Of a DNA stretch of 50,115 nucleotides, positions 8,071 through 18,900 are shown piece after piece. The stretch is from Oscillatoria sp. FACHB-1406 (GTDB lineage: Bacteria > Cyanobacteriota > Cyanobacteriia > Cyanobacteriales > Spirulinaceae): NCBI RefSeq assembly GCF_014698145.1, contig NZ_JACJSM010000035.1:1-50115 (forward strand), given 5' to 3'. How positions within the stretch are numbered: position 1 is the stretch's first letter; each line of letters opens with the position of its first letter. The notes under the pieces are model-generated. The model was not told the origin of the DNA. It saw only the letters and a list, made by a program, of their open reading frames with translations, and made no database searches. Made by a program: the position numbers and the translations under genes.

Positions 8071-8724
8071 TCAAAAAACCATTTTTCGACTATAAAATGC
8101 TTCAGCGTAACAACTCGGTGCATTAGACTCCATTCCTCGGATACGGAGAATGGATTGGAAGAGTTCTTCTGTAAACCATGCCTTTCCTTTTTGGGTTTTA
8201 AACGTATCGAGAATGAATTTAATTTTTTGTTGGTAGTGAGCGGGAGATAAGTGAACGAAAAAATTCGGATTTCCCAGATCGCCATCGTATTTCGGAATTT
8301 CGTATTCAAGAATAAAATGATTTCTAAACGTATTCCAAGTTAGCTCTGAGATTAAGCGGTGATCTTGATGAAAATCCTGGCGATAGTGTGTAAAGATCGC
8401 ATCGGGTTTAAAGGCTTGCTTGAGTTGCTCAAAATAGTCTTTTACCTCAGCCCCTTGATAGGGAAGGAAGCCATCTCGAAAGTTTTGAATAACAATCGTT
8501 CGTTTAGCTGCTTTCTTCAGAAAAATATCGGCACTATCGAGCGCTTCTTGCTTTCTTTCAGGAGTAGAACTGAAAACAACCCAGTGAATGTTTAAATTTG
8601 GGTAGGTTTCAATCAGTTTTAAAATTGTCCCACCGCAACCAATCTCGATATCATCGCAATGCGCCCCCAAGCAAAGAATATTGTAACTCGATGAAGGAGT
8701 TGACTCAAACTCAATCTTTAACAT
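8071..8724 (-). CDS. PIG-L (LmbE-like) family deacetylase
   Basis: The 217-residue protein has the zinc-binding motif AHCDD (residues 21-25) after the first beta strand, and a second motif HQDH (119-122). The Rossmann-like core of PIG-L/LmbE enzymes is also visible. These are zinc hydrolases that remove acetyl groups from N-acetylglucosamine-type sugars (GlcNAc-PI, mycothiol and bacillithiol precursors, lipid-linked GlcNAc). The first motif normally reads (A/P)HPDD; Cys replaces Pro here. It lies 53 bases upstream of the 3,5-epimerase in the sugar operon, so deacetylation of an amino sugar in the same pathway is likely. There is no signal peptide, so it acts in the cytoplasm. Confidence 0.9.
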   Translation of the reverse strand: MLKIEFESTPSSSYNILCLGAHCDDIEIGCGGTILKLIETYPNLNIHWVVFSSTPERKQEALDSADIFLKKAAKRTIVIQNFRDGFLPYQGAEVKDYFEQLKQAFKPDAIFTHYRQDFHQDHRLISELTWNTFRNHFILEYEIPKYDGDLGNPNFFVHLSPAHYQQKIKFILDTFKTQKGKAWFTEELFQSILRIRGMESNAPSCYAEAFYSRKMVF

Positions 8725-8876
8725 CTTTAACTTTAAGTTAATCCCTCTCTTAGCGTCATTTTAAAGATCGGATTTCTAAGCAAAATTATAGACTTAGTTC
8801 CTAAATCTTGACTAGAAATCCGACTGGAGATCGCAAGACAAGCGCTAAACAAATTTATTGACGAGCGCGTACCAAC

Positions 8877-9698
8877 TTAGGCAGAACGTAATTCAACTTT
8901 ACGACTGCTAGAAAGTTCGACTTTAGGTTCGCGCCAAACCTCCCAAGGCGTTTCGCCGCGCGCGTACATATCATCAAGCTGTTGCTTTTCTTTAAAGGTA
9001 TCCATCACGCCGAAAAATCCGGTGTATTTATAAGCAATCAGTTCTTTTTCCTTCATGAGGCGTTGGAAGGGTTCATACACTAATTCTTCACCATGATTCA
9101 TGTAGTCAAAAATATCGCGCTTGAAGACAAAGTATCCGCCATTAATCCAGATATCACGCTGGGTAACATCTTGGAGATCTCGCACAACTCCGCTTTCATC
9201 CATATTGACAAGATGAAAAGTTTGACTGGGGCGAACACACAAAAAGCTTCCAACTTTGTCGTGCATTTTTGCGAAATTAATAAGACTGGGAAGATGCAGA
9301 TCGGTCAAACCATCGCTATAATTAGCTAAAAAATATTCTTCCCCGTCTAAATAAGGTTCTACGGCTTTAAGACGCTGCCCGATATTAGCGGTTAATCCGG
9401 TATCGACAAAGTTAATATTCCAATCGTGGATATCGCGGTTAGCGAGTTGAATTTGGTTTCCGCTCGATAGGGTGAAGTCGTTGGAAAGCCATTCGTTATA
9501 GTTCAAAAAATAGCTCTTAATTAAATCTGCTTTGTAACCCAAACAGAGGATAAAATCTTTATGGCCGTAATGAGCGTAATACTTCATAACGTGCCAGAGA
9601 ATAGGTCGGTATCCAATTGTTACCATTGGTTTGGGAATATTTTCGGAGTAATCTCTCATTCGAGTCCCTAAACCACCACAGAATAATACAACTTTCAT
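8877..9698 (-). CDS. rfbF: Glucose-1-phosphate cytidylyltransferase
   Basis: The 273-residue protein makes CDP-glucose from CTP and glucose-1-phosphate, the entry step for CDP-3,6-dideoxyhexoses and related branched sugars. The nucleotidyltransferase signature GGLGTRM (8-14) with the catalytic KPM at 23-25 is clear. RfbF-specific blocks also fit, such as LVNMDESGVVRDL, WINGGYFVFKRDIFDYM and GFFGVMDTFKEKQQLDDMYARGETPWEVW. Length matches the family (about 257), with a short polar tail of 15-20 residues. CDP-glucose 4,6-dehydratase (rfbG), the usual partner, is not in this window, so the pathway must borrow it from elsewhere or skip it. Spacing to the methyltransferase gene is 62 bases, and 152 bases follow before the PIG-L gene. 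Confidence 0.95.
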   Translation of the reverse strand: MKVVLFCGGLGTRMRDYSENIPKPMVTIGYRPILWHVMKYYAHYGHKDFILCLGYKADLIKSYFLNYNEWLSNDFTLSSGNQIQLANRDIHDWNINFVDTGLTANIGQRLKAVEPYLDGEEYFLANYSDGLTDLHLPSLINFAKMHDKVGSFLCVRPSQTFHLVNMDESGVVRDLQDVTQRDIWINGGYFVFKRDIFDYMNHGEELVYEPFQRLMKEKELIAYKYTGFFGVMDTFKEKQQLDDMYARGETPWEVWREPKVELSSSRKVELRSA

Positions 9699-9760
9699 GA
9701 TTTTTCTCCTGATTAGCTAATTGAGTCTTAAAAAGAGATAACAGAGCGAACTCTGTTCGA

Positions 9761-11035
9761 TTACGAATAAACTTTAACTTCAGGGATGGGTACAACAAAC
9801 TGCCCGCCCCACTCGCGAATTCCTGCCATTTGCTGCATGATTTCTTCCTTAAAGTTCCAGGGAAGAATTAGCACGTAATCGGGTTGGGTTTCATGGATTT
9901 TTTCTGGGCTGAAAATTGGGATGTGGGTTCCGGGCAAAAATTTTCCTTGCTTGTAGGGGTTGCGATCGACGGTATAGTCGATAAAATCGGTACGAATTCC
10001 GCAATAATTTAAGAGTGTATTTCCTTTTCCCGGAGCGCCGTAACCGGCAATTGTTTTGCCTTCGCGTTTGGCTTTAATCAGAAAATCGAGTAGTTTTCGT
10101 TTAGTTTCTTTAACTTGTTCGGCAAAGGCAGTATAACTATCAAGGCGATCGAAACCGGCAGCAAGTTCGCGTTTTTTGAGCGCCATTGCTTGTTCGCTAA
10201 TCGGTTGAGTCTCGTCCTCGGTATGGCGCGCGTAAATCCTTAAAGAACCGCCATGAGTCGGGATTTCTTCGACATCGAATAAGGTTAATCCCTGCGCGTC
10301 AAAGATCGCTTCGGTTGCAATGAAAGAAAAGTAGGAGAAATGTTCGTGATAAATGGTATCAAACTGATTCTCTTCCATTAACCGCATCAAATGGGGAAAC
10401 TCCATTGTAATTACGCCCTGCGGTTTGAGAAGAACTTTCATTCCTTTAACGAAATCATTGACATCGGGAACTTGTGCTAAAACGTTATTTCCGACGATCA
10501 AATCGGCGCTTTCACCTCGCGCAAGCATTGCTTTTGCGGTTTCCTCACCAAAGAATTCAACTAAGGTGGAGATTCCTTTACGAATTGCCACTTCAGCCAC
10601 ATTAGCGGCGGGTTCAACTCCTAGAATAGGAATCCCTTTTGCGAGGAAGTATTGCAGTAAATATCCGTCGTTGCTGGCGAGTTCGACAACGAGACTTTCT
10701 GCATTCAATCCGAAACGTTGCACTGCCATATCGGTATAAGTTTTAGCGTGCTGCAACCAGGTGTCGGAGTAGGAAGAAAAGTAGGCGTATTCGGTAAAAA
10801 TTTCTGCGGGGGTAACGTATTCTTGAAGTTGCACTAGAAAACAGCGATCGCACACATAAACGTGCAGGGGATAAAATGCCTCCATTTCATTTAGCTGTTC
10901 GGCGCTGCGGTAGCTTTCGCAGGGGGGAGACATTCCTAAATCGACAAAGGTATGATGAAGCGGCGAACTGCAACAACGACAGCGAGTCCGCTCGGAAGAA
11001 GTGACAGATTGTGTCAGCAAAGTTTCTGTTTTCAT
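9761..11035 (-). CDS. NDP-hexose C-methyltransferase (TylCIII/TcaB9-like)
   Basis: The product has 424 residues from the ATG at 11035; an upstream TTG at 11068 is less likely. Three domains are visible. An N-terminal zinc domain has CxxC pairs at Cys19/Cys22 and Cys62/Cys65. A class I SAM domain carries VVELASNDGYLL (116-127). A C-terminal domain contains AGYGAPGKGNTLLNY. The sequence TIYHEHFSYF (227-236) is the block that holds the catalytic Tyr and His in sugar C3-methyltransferases such as TcaB9. This family adds a methyl branch to a keto-sugar carbon after enolisation. It argues that the operon makes a branched-chain sugar. Gaps are 77 bases upstream (SDR gene) and 62 downstream (rfbF). 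Confidence 0.92.
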   Translation of the reverse strand: MKTETLLTQSVTSSERTRCRCCSSPLHHTFVDLGMSPPCESYRSAEQLNEMEAFYPLHVYVCDRCFLVQLQEYVTPAEIFTEYAYFSSYSDTWLQHAKTYTDMAVQRFGLNAESLVVELASNDGYLLQYFLAKGIPILGVEPAANVAEVAIRKGISTLVEFFGEETAKAMLARGESADLIVGNNVLAQVPDVNDFVKGMKVLLKPQGVITMEFPHLMRLMEENQFDTIYHEHFSYFSFIATEAIFDAQGLTLFDVEEIPTHGGSLRIYARHTEDETQPISEQAMALKKRELAAGFDRLDSYTAFAEQVKETKRKLLDFLIKAKREGKTIAGYGAPGKGNTLLNYCGIRTDFIDYTVDRNPYKQGKFLPGTHIPIFSPEKIHETQPDYVLILPWNFKEEIMQQMAGIREWGGQFVVPIPEVKVYS

Positions 11036-11112
11036 AGTTCTATTTGTGACAGGATAGACGCAACTCAAGAATTGTCAGTAATTCCCAATCTCAAAGGCAA
11101 CACGCTTTTTTA

Positions 11113-12144
11113 TTAAAGGTATTGCTTCCAAAAGAAGTGCGAATCAATTTGATGCGTTCGCAATAAATATTCAAGTTGTTTGAGGCGAGTAAAGCCTCGG
11201 AACTCAAAGGTGTCCTTACTCATATCGATCTGCTGGAAGATCTCGAAGAGTTGTTTTGCTCCTTGTTTGGCATCCCATTTACATTTAAATCCCGGTAAAG
11301 TGTTTGTAATTTTGTCGAAGGAAACGCGATAGCTGCGGTTGTCGGGATCGCTTTTCCCGAAGCTAAGCTGACATCCGGTAAAGACTTCGGCAACGATTTC
11401 GGCAATTTCTCGAACTTGATAGTTACTATTGGTGTCGCCGACGTTAAAAATTCGATCGCGCACGAGATCCAGTGGCGCTTCCAAAACGCACGCGATCGCG
11501 CTACAAATATCTAAGACGTGAACTAAAGGTCGCCAAGGCGTTCCGTCGCTAATCATTTTAATTTCGCCCGTTGTTTGCGCTAAACCAGCGAGGTTATTGA
11601 GGACGATATCGAAGCGCATTCGGGGCGATGCACCATAGGCGGTGGCATTCCGTAAAAAGGTGGGGCAGAATTCAGCATCGGCGAGTTCTCGCACGTCGCG
11701 TTCTACTAACACTTTGCATTTGGCATAAGCGGTTTGTGGGTTGACGGCGGATTCTTCTGTTACGAAGTCTTCGCTGGCGAATCCGTAAACGCTACAGGAG
11801 GAGGTATAAATAAAGCGCGGTACGCCAGCAGTTTTGGCAAGTTTTGCTAAGCGTACCGATCCTTCATGGTTGATTTCGTAAGTAATTTGCGGGGCGAGTT
11901 GTCCGAGGGGATCGTTAGAAAGTTCGGCGAGGTGAATAATCGCCTCTACCTCTTGTAAGTCTGCAATGTCAATGTGTCGCAGATCTTTGTTGAGGGTTTT
12001 GGGTGTTAAGGAAGTGCCATTATAGAGCCAACCGACTTTATAAAACCCAGTATCCACGCCGATAACGTCGTGTCCCTGCTGCATGAGTAGAGGAGCGAGT
12101 AACGAACCAATATATCCTTCTGTTCCGGTAATTAAGACTTTCAT
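11113..12144 (-). CDS. NAD-dependent epimerase/dehydratase (extended SDR)
   Basis: The product has 343 residues from the ATG at 12144, chosen over a TTG at 12153. The extended-SDR marks are present: GTEGYIG (Gly7, Gly10 and Gly13 for NAD(P) binding), SSCSVYG (115-121), and the catalytic Tyr140/Lys144 in YAKCK. FLRNATAYGASPRMRFDIVLNNL and the WRPLVHVLDI strand place it with NDP-sugar epimerases and reductases. As first gene of the minus-strand sugar operon, next to the C-methyltransferase, it most likely reduces or epimerises the 4-keto-sugar. It does not resemble RfbG (CDP-glucose 4,6-dehydratase), whose N-terminus differs. The exact reaction cannot be read from sequence. The promoter of the operon should lie in the long gene-free stretch upstream. 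Confidence 0.92.
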   Translation of the reverse strand: MKVLITGTEGYIGSLLAPLLMQQGHDVIGVDTGFYKVGWLYNGTSLTPKTLNKDLRHIDIADLQEVEAIIHLAELSNDPLGQLAPQITYEINHEGSVRLAKLAKTAGVPRFIYTSSCSVYGFASEDFVTEESAVNPQTAYAKCKVLVERDVRELADAEFCPTFLRNATAYGASPRMRFDIVLNNLAGLAQTTGEIKMISDGTPWRPLVHVLDICSAIACVLEAPLDLVRDRIFNVGDTNSNYQVREIAEIVAEVFTGCQLSFGKSDPDNRSYRVSFDKITNTLPGFKCKWDAKQGAKQLFEIFQQIDMSKDTFEFRGFTRLKQLEYLLRTHQIDSHFFWKQYL

Positions 12145-12952
12145 AGATTGCAAATAATAAATAGCAATTCAATGCTGTCCTCGCGGTTTATCGATGTTCT
12201 ATGGGAGGCAAGCTAGTTCACAGCTTGCAGCGATACAAATGATTGAGTTGACGCTCTTTTTAAAAATTTGAAAGAATCGATTGCGCCCTTGGGTTCCCCT
12301 GTCGCGCTGATTTAGAAGATTTTGCGATGGGGAACGGCAATAACAACACCGATGGTGACGGGCTTTGGCAGCGCAACGGAGGGAGTTGCTGAATGACTTC
12401 AGGGGGTAGAGTAGATACCATTCTTCCTTGTTTTATCGTCCTTTAAGACAGGGTAGATACTTTTGAATTAATCGAAAACAGCGCGGAAGCAAGCTAGTAT
12501 TCGTGTATTTAACCTTTGAAGTTATGATATTTTTCTTGCCAATGGAGGCAACTTAGAAATTTCCTATATCACGCTCAAGCTAGCACGCTCAAATTCGAGT
12601 GGCAATGAAAAGCTATTAATTGTGTCGCTAATTTATTAAATCTTTAAAATGCAACGAAGGATTAAGAAGATCGATAACCCGAATACCGCTGACTTACAGG
12701 TTTTCTCGGACACGAATGAGAGGAGATCGGTAAAACCGACGAGTTTATTGATGAAGCAGACTTAATGACTATTTCGTTACATCAATTGTGAAGTGCATTA
12801 GACGGCACGAAAAATCGACGTTCTATCGTGAAGAGTTACCGAGAGTATGCGTGCCACTACGCGGATCCCTGCGCGATCGCAAAACTTAAACATAAATTGA
12901 CTCAATGAAGTTTTGTTATTAGTCCCCATTTTCACTCCCCCATCTTTAAAGC
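12145..12952. other. 800-base gene-free region upstream of the sugar operon
   Basis: No open frame with coding character, no tRNA and no known riboswitch is visible. It contains a 7-bp hairpin GCAAGCT/AGCTTGC (12208-12214 with 12222-12228) close to the operon start, a second copy of GCAAGCTAG near 12489, and a small dyad TCGGT-AAA-ACCGA (12727-12739). It should hold the operon promoter and 5' leader. Its length is unusual for this gene-dense window. Decayed gene remnants or a small RNA are possible. Confidence 0.55.
12208..12228. promoter_or_regulatory. Hairpin or operator-like dyad upstream of the sugar operon
   Basis: Perfect 7-bp arms GCAAGCT and AGCTTGC flank AGTTCAC, 64 bases upstream of the first operon gene. 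The position suits an operator or a leader hairpin. No binding protein can be named. Confidence 0.35.
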
Positions 12953-15900
12953 TCAAAACCGCTGCCGATACTCAACCTGCATCCGATACTCACTGCCAAA
13001 ATTACTCGAACCTCGCAGTAGCAAACGATCGTTAATGCGGTAGCGTAAATTTAATTCGGTTGGCACGGACGGCGTAAGGAATTGCGTCACGGAAACGCCC
13101 AACTTATCCGTAACATTAAACCCGAGTTCTGCGGCAATACCAAAGGTCGAAGTGCGATCGTCCGTATTGGGAACCACGCTTGGATAAATGCGAAACTCGC
13201 TCAACCCCAAACTATCCGCTAGCGCATTTTGAATCGATCCTAAAAGGGCATTGCTGGCTAAATTCGCCAATCCAAGTCCGGCATCTTGCTGACTGAAGGC
13301 ATTAATAAAACTCCCGCCTAACAGGGCAATAATCTGCGTTTCGCTGCGCGACGGCGAACTGGTTAATTGAATAACCGATCGCACTTTTTGCGCCGAAGCA
13401 ACTCCGGGTTCGACTTGCAAGCTTTCGAGCAGCGCTAAAGCAAACCCATCAACAATCGCCTCAATCCGCACGGTTTCCACCGAACCAAAATTCACCAGCG
13501 ACTCGCGAATTTCCGAGGAAAAAGCTTCCGGTGTCGTCTGAGTGCGATTCGATTCAATCGCAGAACCAACTAACCGTAAATCCAAACGCGGATTGAGTCC
13601 GTATTCGGGGCGGAAGATCGCAACGTTATCGTAACCATTCTGCAAGCGCAACTGCGTCGCAAACAAGTTAATCTGTCCCCGCACCAAACGCACGACTCCA
13701 CTCGGCGCAATATCATCCGTGCGACCGTTCAAAACAATCGTGCCATCGGTACTAAAATTCACTAATAACGGCTGTTCCAAACGCAAACCATTGCCGAGTT
13801 TGAGCGCGAGATTATCGAAGCGAGTGGCTGAAACGATTTGACTCAAACCGCCGCGAGTAGAACCGCTGCCGCCATTATTGACGAAACCGCCGCGCCCCGC
13901 CGAACCAAAAGTGGACAAACCCGCCAGCAATACCCGTCCGTCCGTCAGTTCCAGATTGCCGCCGAGAACGGGTTGCAAAAGCGCGCCCGTAATTTTTAGG
14001 TTGCCGCTCGCATCGCCGTTATAGAGTCCCTTAAGGTTGACGGCGAGTTTTTTCAGGTCAATCGTTAACGGATTGTCTTGGGGCGCGGGTTGCGTCAGTG
14101 CTATAGAACCTGCGGCTGTCACTTGCCCGCCGCCCAACTGACTGGTGAGGCTTTGCACGGTAATTTTATCGAAGTCGAATAAAATTTGACCGTTGAGATT
14201 CTTCAGCGAGTCAGAAAGGAGGAGAGAAGCCACTTCTGCATTTTGCAGATTTGCCGTTCCGTTAGCTTTAAGGTCGAGGAGGCGATTTTTATCTTGGTCG
14301 TAACGTCCCGCGATCGCGAGATCCACGTTGCCTTCTCCCTTCTTCCAGATTAACTGCTGGCGCGTCAGCGCATTTAAAATCGTCAAACCGTTATTCTGAA
14401 GCTTTAAAGTCAACTCAAACGCATCGCTGCTCGGTTGGACGGCGTTGGGGAAAGGAAAACGATAGGGGAACTTACCCGCAATCAGCAAAGGCTCGGTTCC
14501 GGCGGCAATAATACTATCGACCGCAAAGTTTAAAATCCCTTGGTTGTAGCTGAAATTCCCCTGCGCCGACTCTACTTTTTCCTGATTGAGTTCGGCATCA
14601 ACCACCGTTAATTGTCCCCGCGCTTGCGGATTTTGCTGCGTGCCGCTCAATACCGCCGACGCATTAACAAATCCCGTCAAACCGATATCCGGCGGCAAGG
14701 CGGCGAATTCTTGAATTAACGCGACGGGCAGTTTCTCAATCTGGAGTTGTCCCGATTGGGTTGCACCGCCCAACGCGCCAGCAAAACTAATCGAACCGCC
14801 ATCTGCCAGTTGCATTTGGAACGGACGAATGGTTAATACGCCCTTTTGATAGCTGCCCTGCGCGACAGTCGTATTCGCGACAAACGGCCCCCATTTCCAA
14901 TCCGAACCGTCCAAATCGAAGGCAAGATCCAGCCCTTCTGCCAGCGATCCCGCAACGCGAATCTTCCCTTCAACGGCTCCTGTGGCTTCGGAAAGGGGCG
15001 GTAGGGGTGATGAAGCCAAGCGTTCTTTGCGCCGCTCTTCTAAGAGGGCTTCAATTTCGGCAAGGCGGCGTAATTGTTGAATTAAAGGTTGGTTGCGAAT
15101 GTCAATCGGGGCGGCGGCGAGGTTGTTCGCTTTGCCATAAACCGGCAGTCGCAAGATATTGGTGAGGTCGGAAATCTTGAAAATTTGAGCGGTAGCGAGG
15201 ATATCCTGGATGCGTCCGGCTGTAATGCCAACTTCGGCGTTGAACTGCGGCCCGCGAGCGGTTTGAACGATGCGACCGTCGATCGCGTACTGGGTTTCGC
15301 CCTGTTGGAACACCGCATCGCGAATAATACCAGAACCATTAGCATATTCAAAGCTAGCTGTCAAGCTCTCGCCAGAAATTCTGCTGAAAATGGGATTTTT
15401 AACATTAATCGTGCCGGAAGCAGCCAAAGTCGCGAGGTTGACATTAAAATTACCCGATAGACGACCGGAGAGGGGCTGTCCGGCGATCGCGGCAGGAATC
15501 AATTGCGGCGGTACGAGGCTGCGGGCGTAGGCGAGCGGCACATTGCGGGTTGTAGCGGTTAAGATATCGCCTTGGCGCGTCCCCTCCGCATAAAGTTCGT
15601 CAACTTGAATGAGGAAGGAATTGGGCTTGTAATCGGCAGCGAGGGCAACTTCGATGCGATCGCGAACTCCTGCCAAACGCAAAGATCCGCCTTGTCCCGG
15701 CGTAAAAGCGACCGGCCCAGAAACCAAGGGATCGAGGACAAACTCATTAAATTTCGCATCGCGCAGGGCGAGAGTACCATTCACTTGAGGGGCGGCGGGC
15801 GTTCCGCGCAGGTTGCCGCTAAAATCCGCCAGTCCCGCCAAGCGCGTTTGTTGAATTGCCGGGTTTAAGTTCGGCGGCCAAGCGATGAATTTTTTAGCTT

Positions 15901-18900
15901 GTTCCGAGAGTTGGTCTAATTTCAACCCCTGCAAACTGACATCGAGATCGAAACGCGCGATTGCATCTAACCCCAATTTCCCCCGCCGCAGCGCTGCCGT
16001 ATTCACATCCACATAGCCGCTCGCATCCAAGCCCGTAGAAGTAGCGCGCGCAATGCTCAAACGCCCGCCATTCCAATCAAACGTCGCCGCCACCGGCCCT
16101 TGCAGCGGTAACACTTCCTCGCTCAAATTGAGATTGCCGCGCGCGCGAACCCCTTCCGGACTCAAATTTGCCAGGTTTGCCGTCACGTCAATATTGCCGC
16201 TGACTTTACCGCGCAACCCATTCACCAAACCCGCGAGTTCGACATTATTGGGAACCAGCGTCGTTTGTAAGCTTCCGTTCGCCAAACGCAAATTATTCGC
16301 CAACAACTGACCGCCCGCCAAATTCAAGCGTCCCGAACCCGTCGCCGCGATTGCATTTAACCGCAAATCCGACAGCGTACCGCGCAAATCGACATCACCG
16401 CTAATCGGAGTTTGAAATTGTGGGGGAATATTCGCCAAAAGCTGCTGCGGTTGAATATCGCTAGCGTTCGCCTCGAGCAACCAGCGCCCCCCCGTCAAAT
16501 CGAGGGCAATATCCGCACGACCGCCCGCGAGGTTAAGCTGTCCTTTGCTGCTTGCCGTCAGCGTTTTTGCATCGAAAGAACTCAAATTTCCCGCCGCGCG
16601 CAACGTTCCCGTAAACGCCTCCAATGCTTGCTGCGGACGCGCTAAAGCTGCGGGTAAATTTAACCCCGCCGTCAAGCGATTCAATTGCACGCCGCTTGCA
16701 ACAATATCAGCCAACCAGTTGCCGCGATTCACCTTCAAATTTACGTTCGCCGTCCCGCCCGCCGCGTTCAAGTTTCCGGTTGCGTTCGCCGTCAGCGTTT
16801 TCGGGTCGAAGGAACTCAAACTTCCCGAAGCGCGTAAGTTCCCCGTAAATGCGCCGAGCGTTTGTTGCACGCGAGCAACGGGAATGGGTAAATTTAACCC
16901 CGCCGTCAAACGAGTCAATTGCACGCCACTCGCGGCAATATCAGCGAACCAATTACCCCGATTCGCCCTCAAGTTCACCTTCGCCGTTCCGCCCGCCGCG
17001 TTTAAGTTGCCGGTTGCGTTGGCGACTAACGTTTTCGGGTCGAAGGAACTCAAACTTCCCGAAGCGCGCAAGGTTCCTGTAAATGCGCCTAGGGTTTGTT
17101 GCACGCGGGCGATAGGAACGGGTAAGTTTAACCCCGCTGTCAAACGAGTTAATTGCACTTGGTTTGCCGCAATATCAGCCAACCAGTTACCCCGATTTAA
17201 CTTGAGGTTGACGTTTGCCGCACCGCCCGCTGCGTTCAAGTTGCCGTTTGCGCTCGCGACTAACGTTTTGGGGTCGAAGGAATTTAAGTTTCCGCTCGCC
17301 TGAATCGTTCCGGTGAAAGCGCCGAGTTCGCGCTGCGTCTTTGCCACGACGGGCGGTAAGTTCAGCCCCGCCGCTAAGCGGGGGAGTTGCACGCCGTTGG
17401 TGACAATATTCGCCGCCCAATTGCCCCGATTGACGTTGGCGGCAATATTCGCCGTCCCTCCAGCAATACGGGTTTGTCCGATACCGCTTGCGGTTAGCGA
17501 GTTGAGATCGAAACGCTTTAAGTTACCGGCGAGTTGGAAATTGCCCGAAAATTTTCCGAGTAATTGTTGCAGCGATCGCGCCGCTGGGGGCAAACTCGGT
17601 AAGGTGGCAACGCGGTTGGCATCAATATTATTAACCGCAACATCTGCCCGCCAGCGATCGCCGGATACTGCGATTCTCCGCGCTTCTACCACACCATTGG
17701 CCACGGCTACGCCTAATGCCCCCGTCCCCGTCAAGTCGCTAACTCTCGGCTTGCCTGCTGCATTCGTTCTTACCTGTCCTGCGACTTGGAACGCGCCATT
17801 TAATGCCCCTAACGAAGGCAAAGTAATTTTCGCGGGCAGGATTTTCGGCGCGATCTGTCCGGCTTGCAGGTTAGCGGCATTGAGGTCGGCAGAAAACCGT
17901 CCGTTTTGCAACTGAATGTTACTTGCCGTTACAGTCCCGCCTGCAATCGCGGCTCGCCCCGCCCCCGCCAGTGTCAATCGTTCCAGCCTTAATTTTTGCA
18001 GCGGCCCGGAAATCTCGAACAGCGCCTCCCCCGTTCCTGCCACCGGACGCAGGGGAGAAGTCGCCGGTAAGAAGCGATTGAGTTGTACGCCCGCTGCTGC
18101 CACCGTCCCGAAAAAGCGCCCGTCTTTAATGCGGGCGTTTTGTACGGCGAGGGTTCCGCCATCAAAAAGTCGGGTAAAAATCTGCGCTTGCAGGTCTTCA
18201 ATTTTGGTGAAGGGGCCTAAGATTTGGGCGCGGGCAGAAATGGGGCCGATGGTAACGGGTAAGTTGGGAATATAGAGGGCTGCGATCGCGTCGGCGGGAA
18301 GATTTTGAGTCTGGAAATCGAGGGCAATTTGTCCGGGATCGCGGTCTTTATTAAAGCGCACCTGTCCCGTCCCCGTGACTTTACCGCCCTGAATCGGAAA
18401 GGCATCGAGGGCTTGTAGCACGAGAGTATTTTTCGCGACAGCAAAGGCGAGTTGGGCGCGGACATCTTTGAAAGTTGCGCGAGCGAGTCGGAAAGTCTGG
18501 GTTGAGAGAATTTGGCTGGTGACGATCGCTTGGTTGAAAGGGCCCTTCGCTTGCAGGGCAACTTTAAACTCACCCGCCACGGGAACGGGCGGTTGTTTTA
18601 AATCGAAGGTTTTAAGAAGATTTGCGATCGTTACGGGTTGCGTGGTGGCGCTGAGATTGAGACCCGATTTCGCATCGATGCTGCCCCCAATCTGGGCATT
18701 AATTTGACCGAGTTGGGCGCTGAAGGACTCGAAACGCGCGCTCTGTCCTTGGAAAGCAATACGCCCGTTCGCTTGCTTGACCTCCGGAATCGCGATCGGG
18801 AGATTATTGAGGAAATATAAAGGCGGTCGTTCTTCAATCGCTTGCGGTTGCTGCTGGCGTTTGCGTTGCGCGAGTGCTTGCGGCGACTGAATCCCCAGCG

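Noticed and set aside
16545-17303. Long plus-strand open frame (about 250 codons) over the tamB-like gene
   Set aside because: It lies antisense to a clear coding gene and its repeats merely mirror the 234-bp units; no ribosome-binding site and no family likeness.
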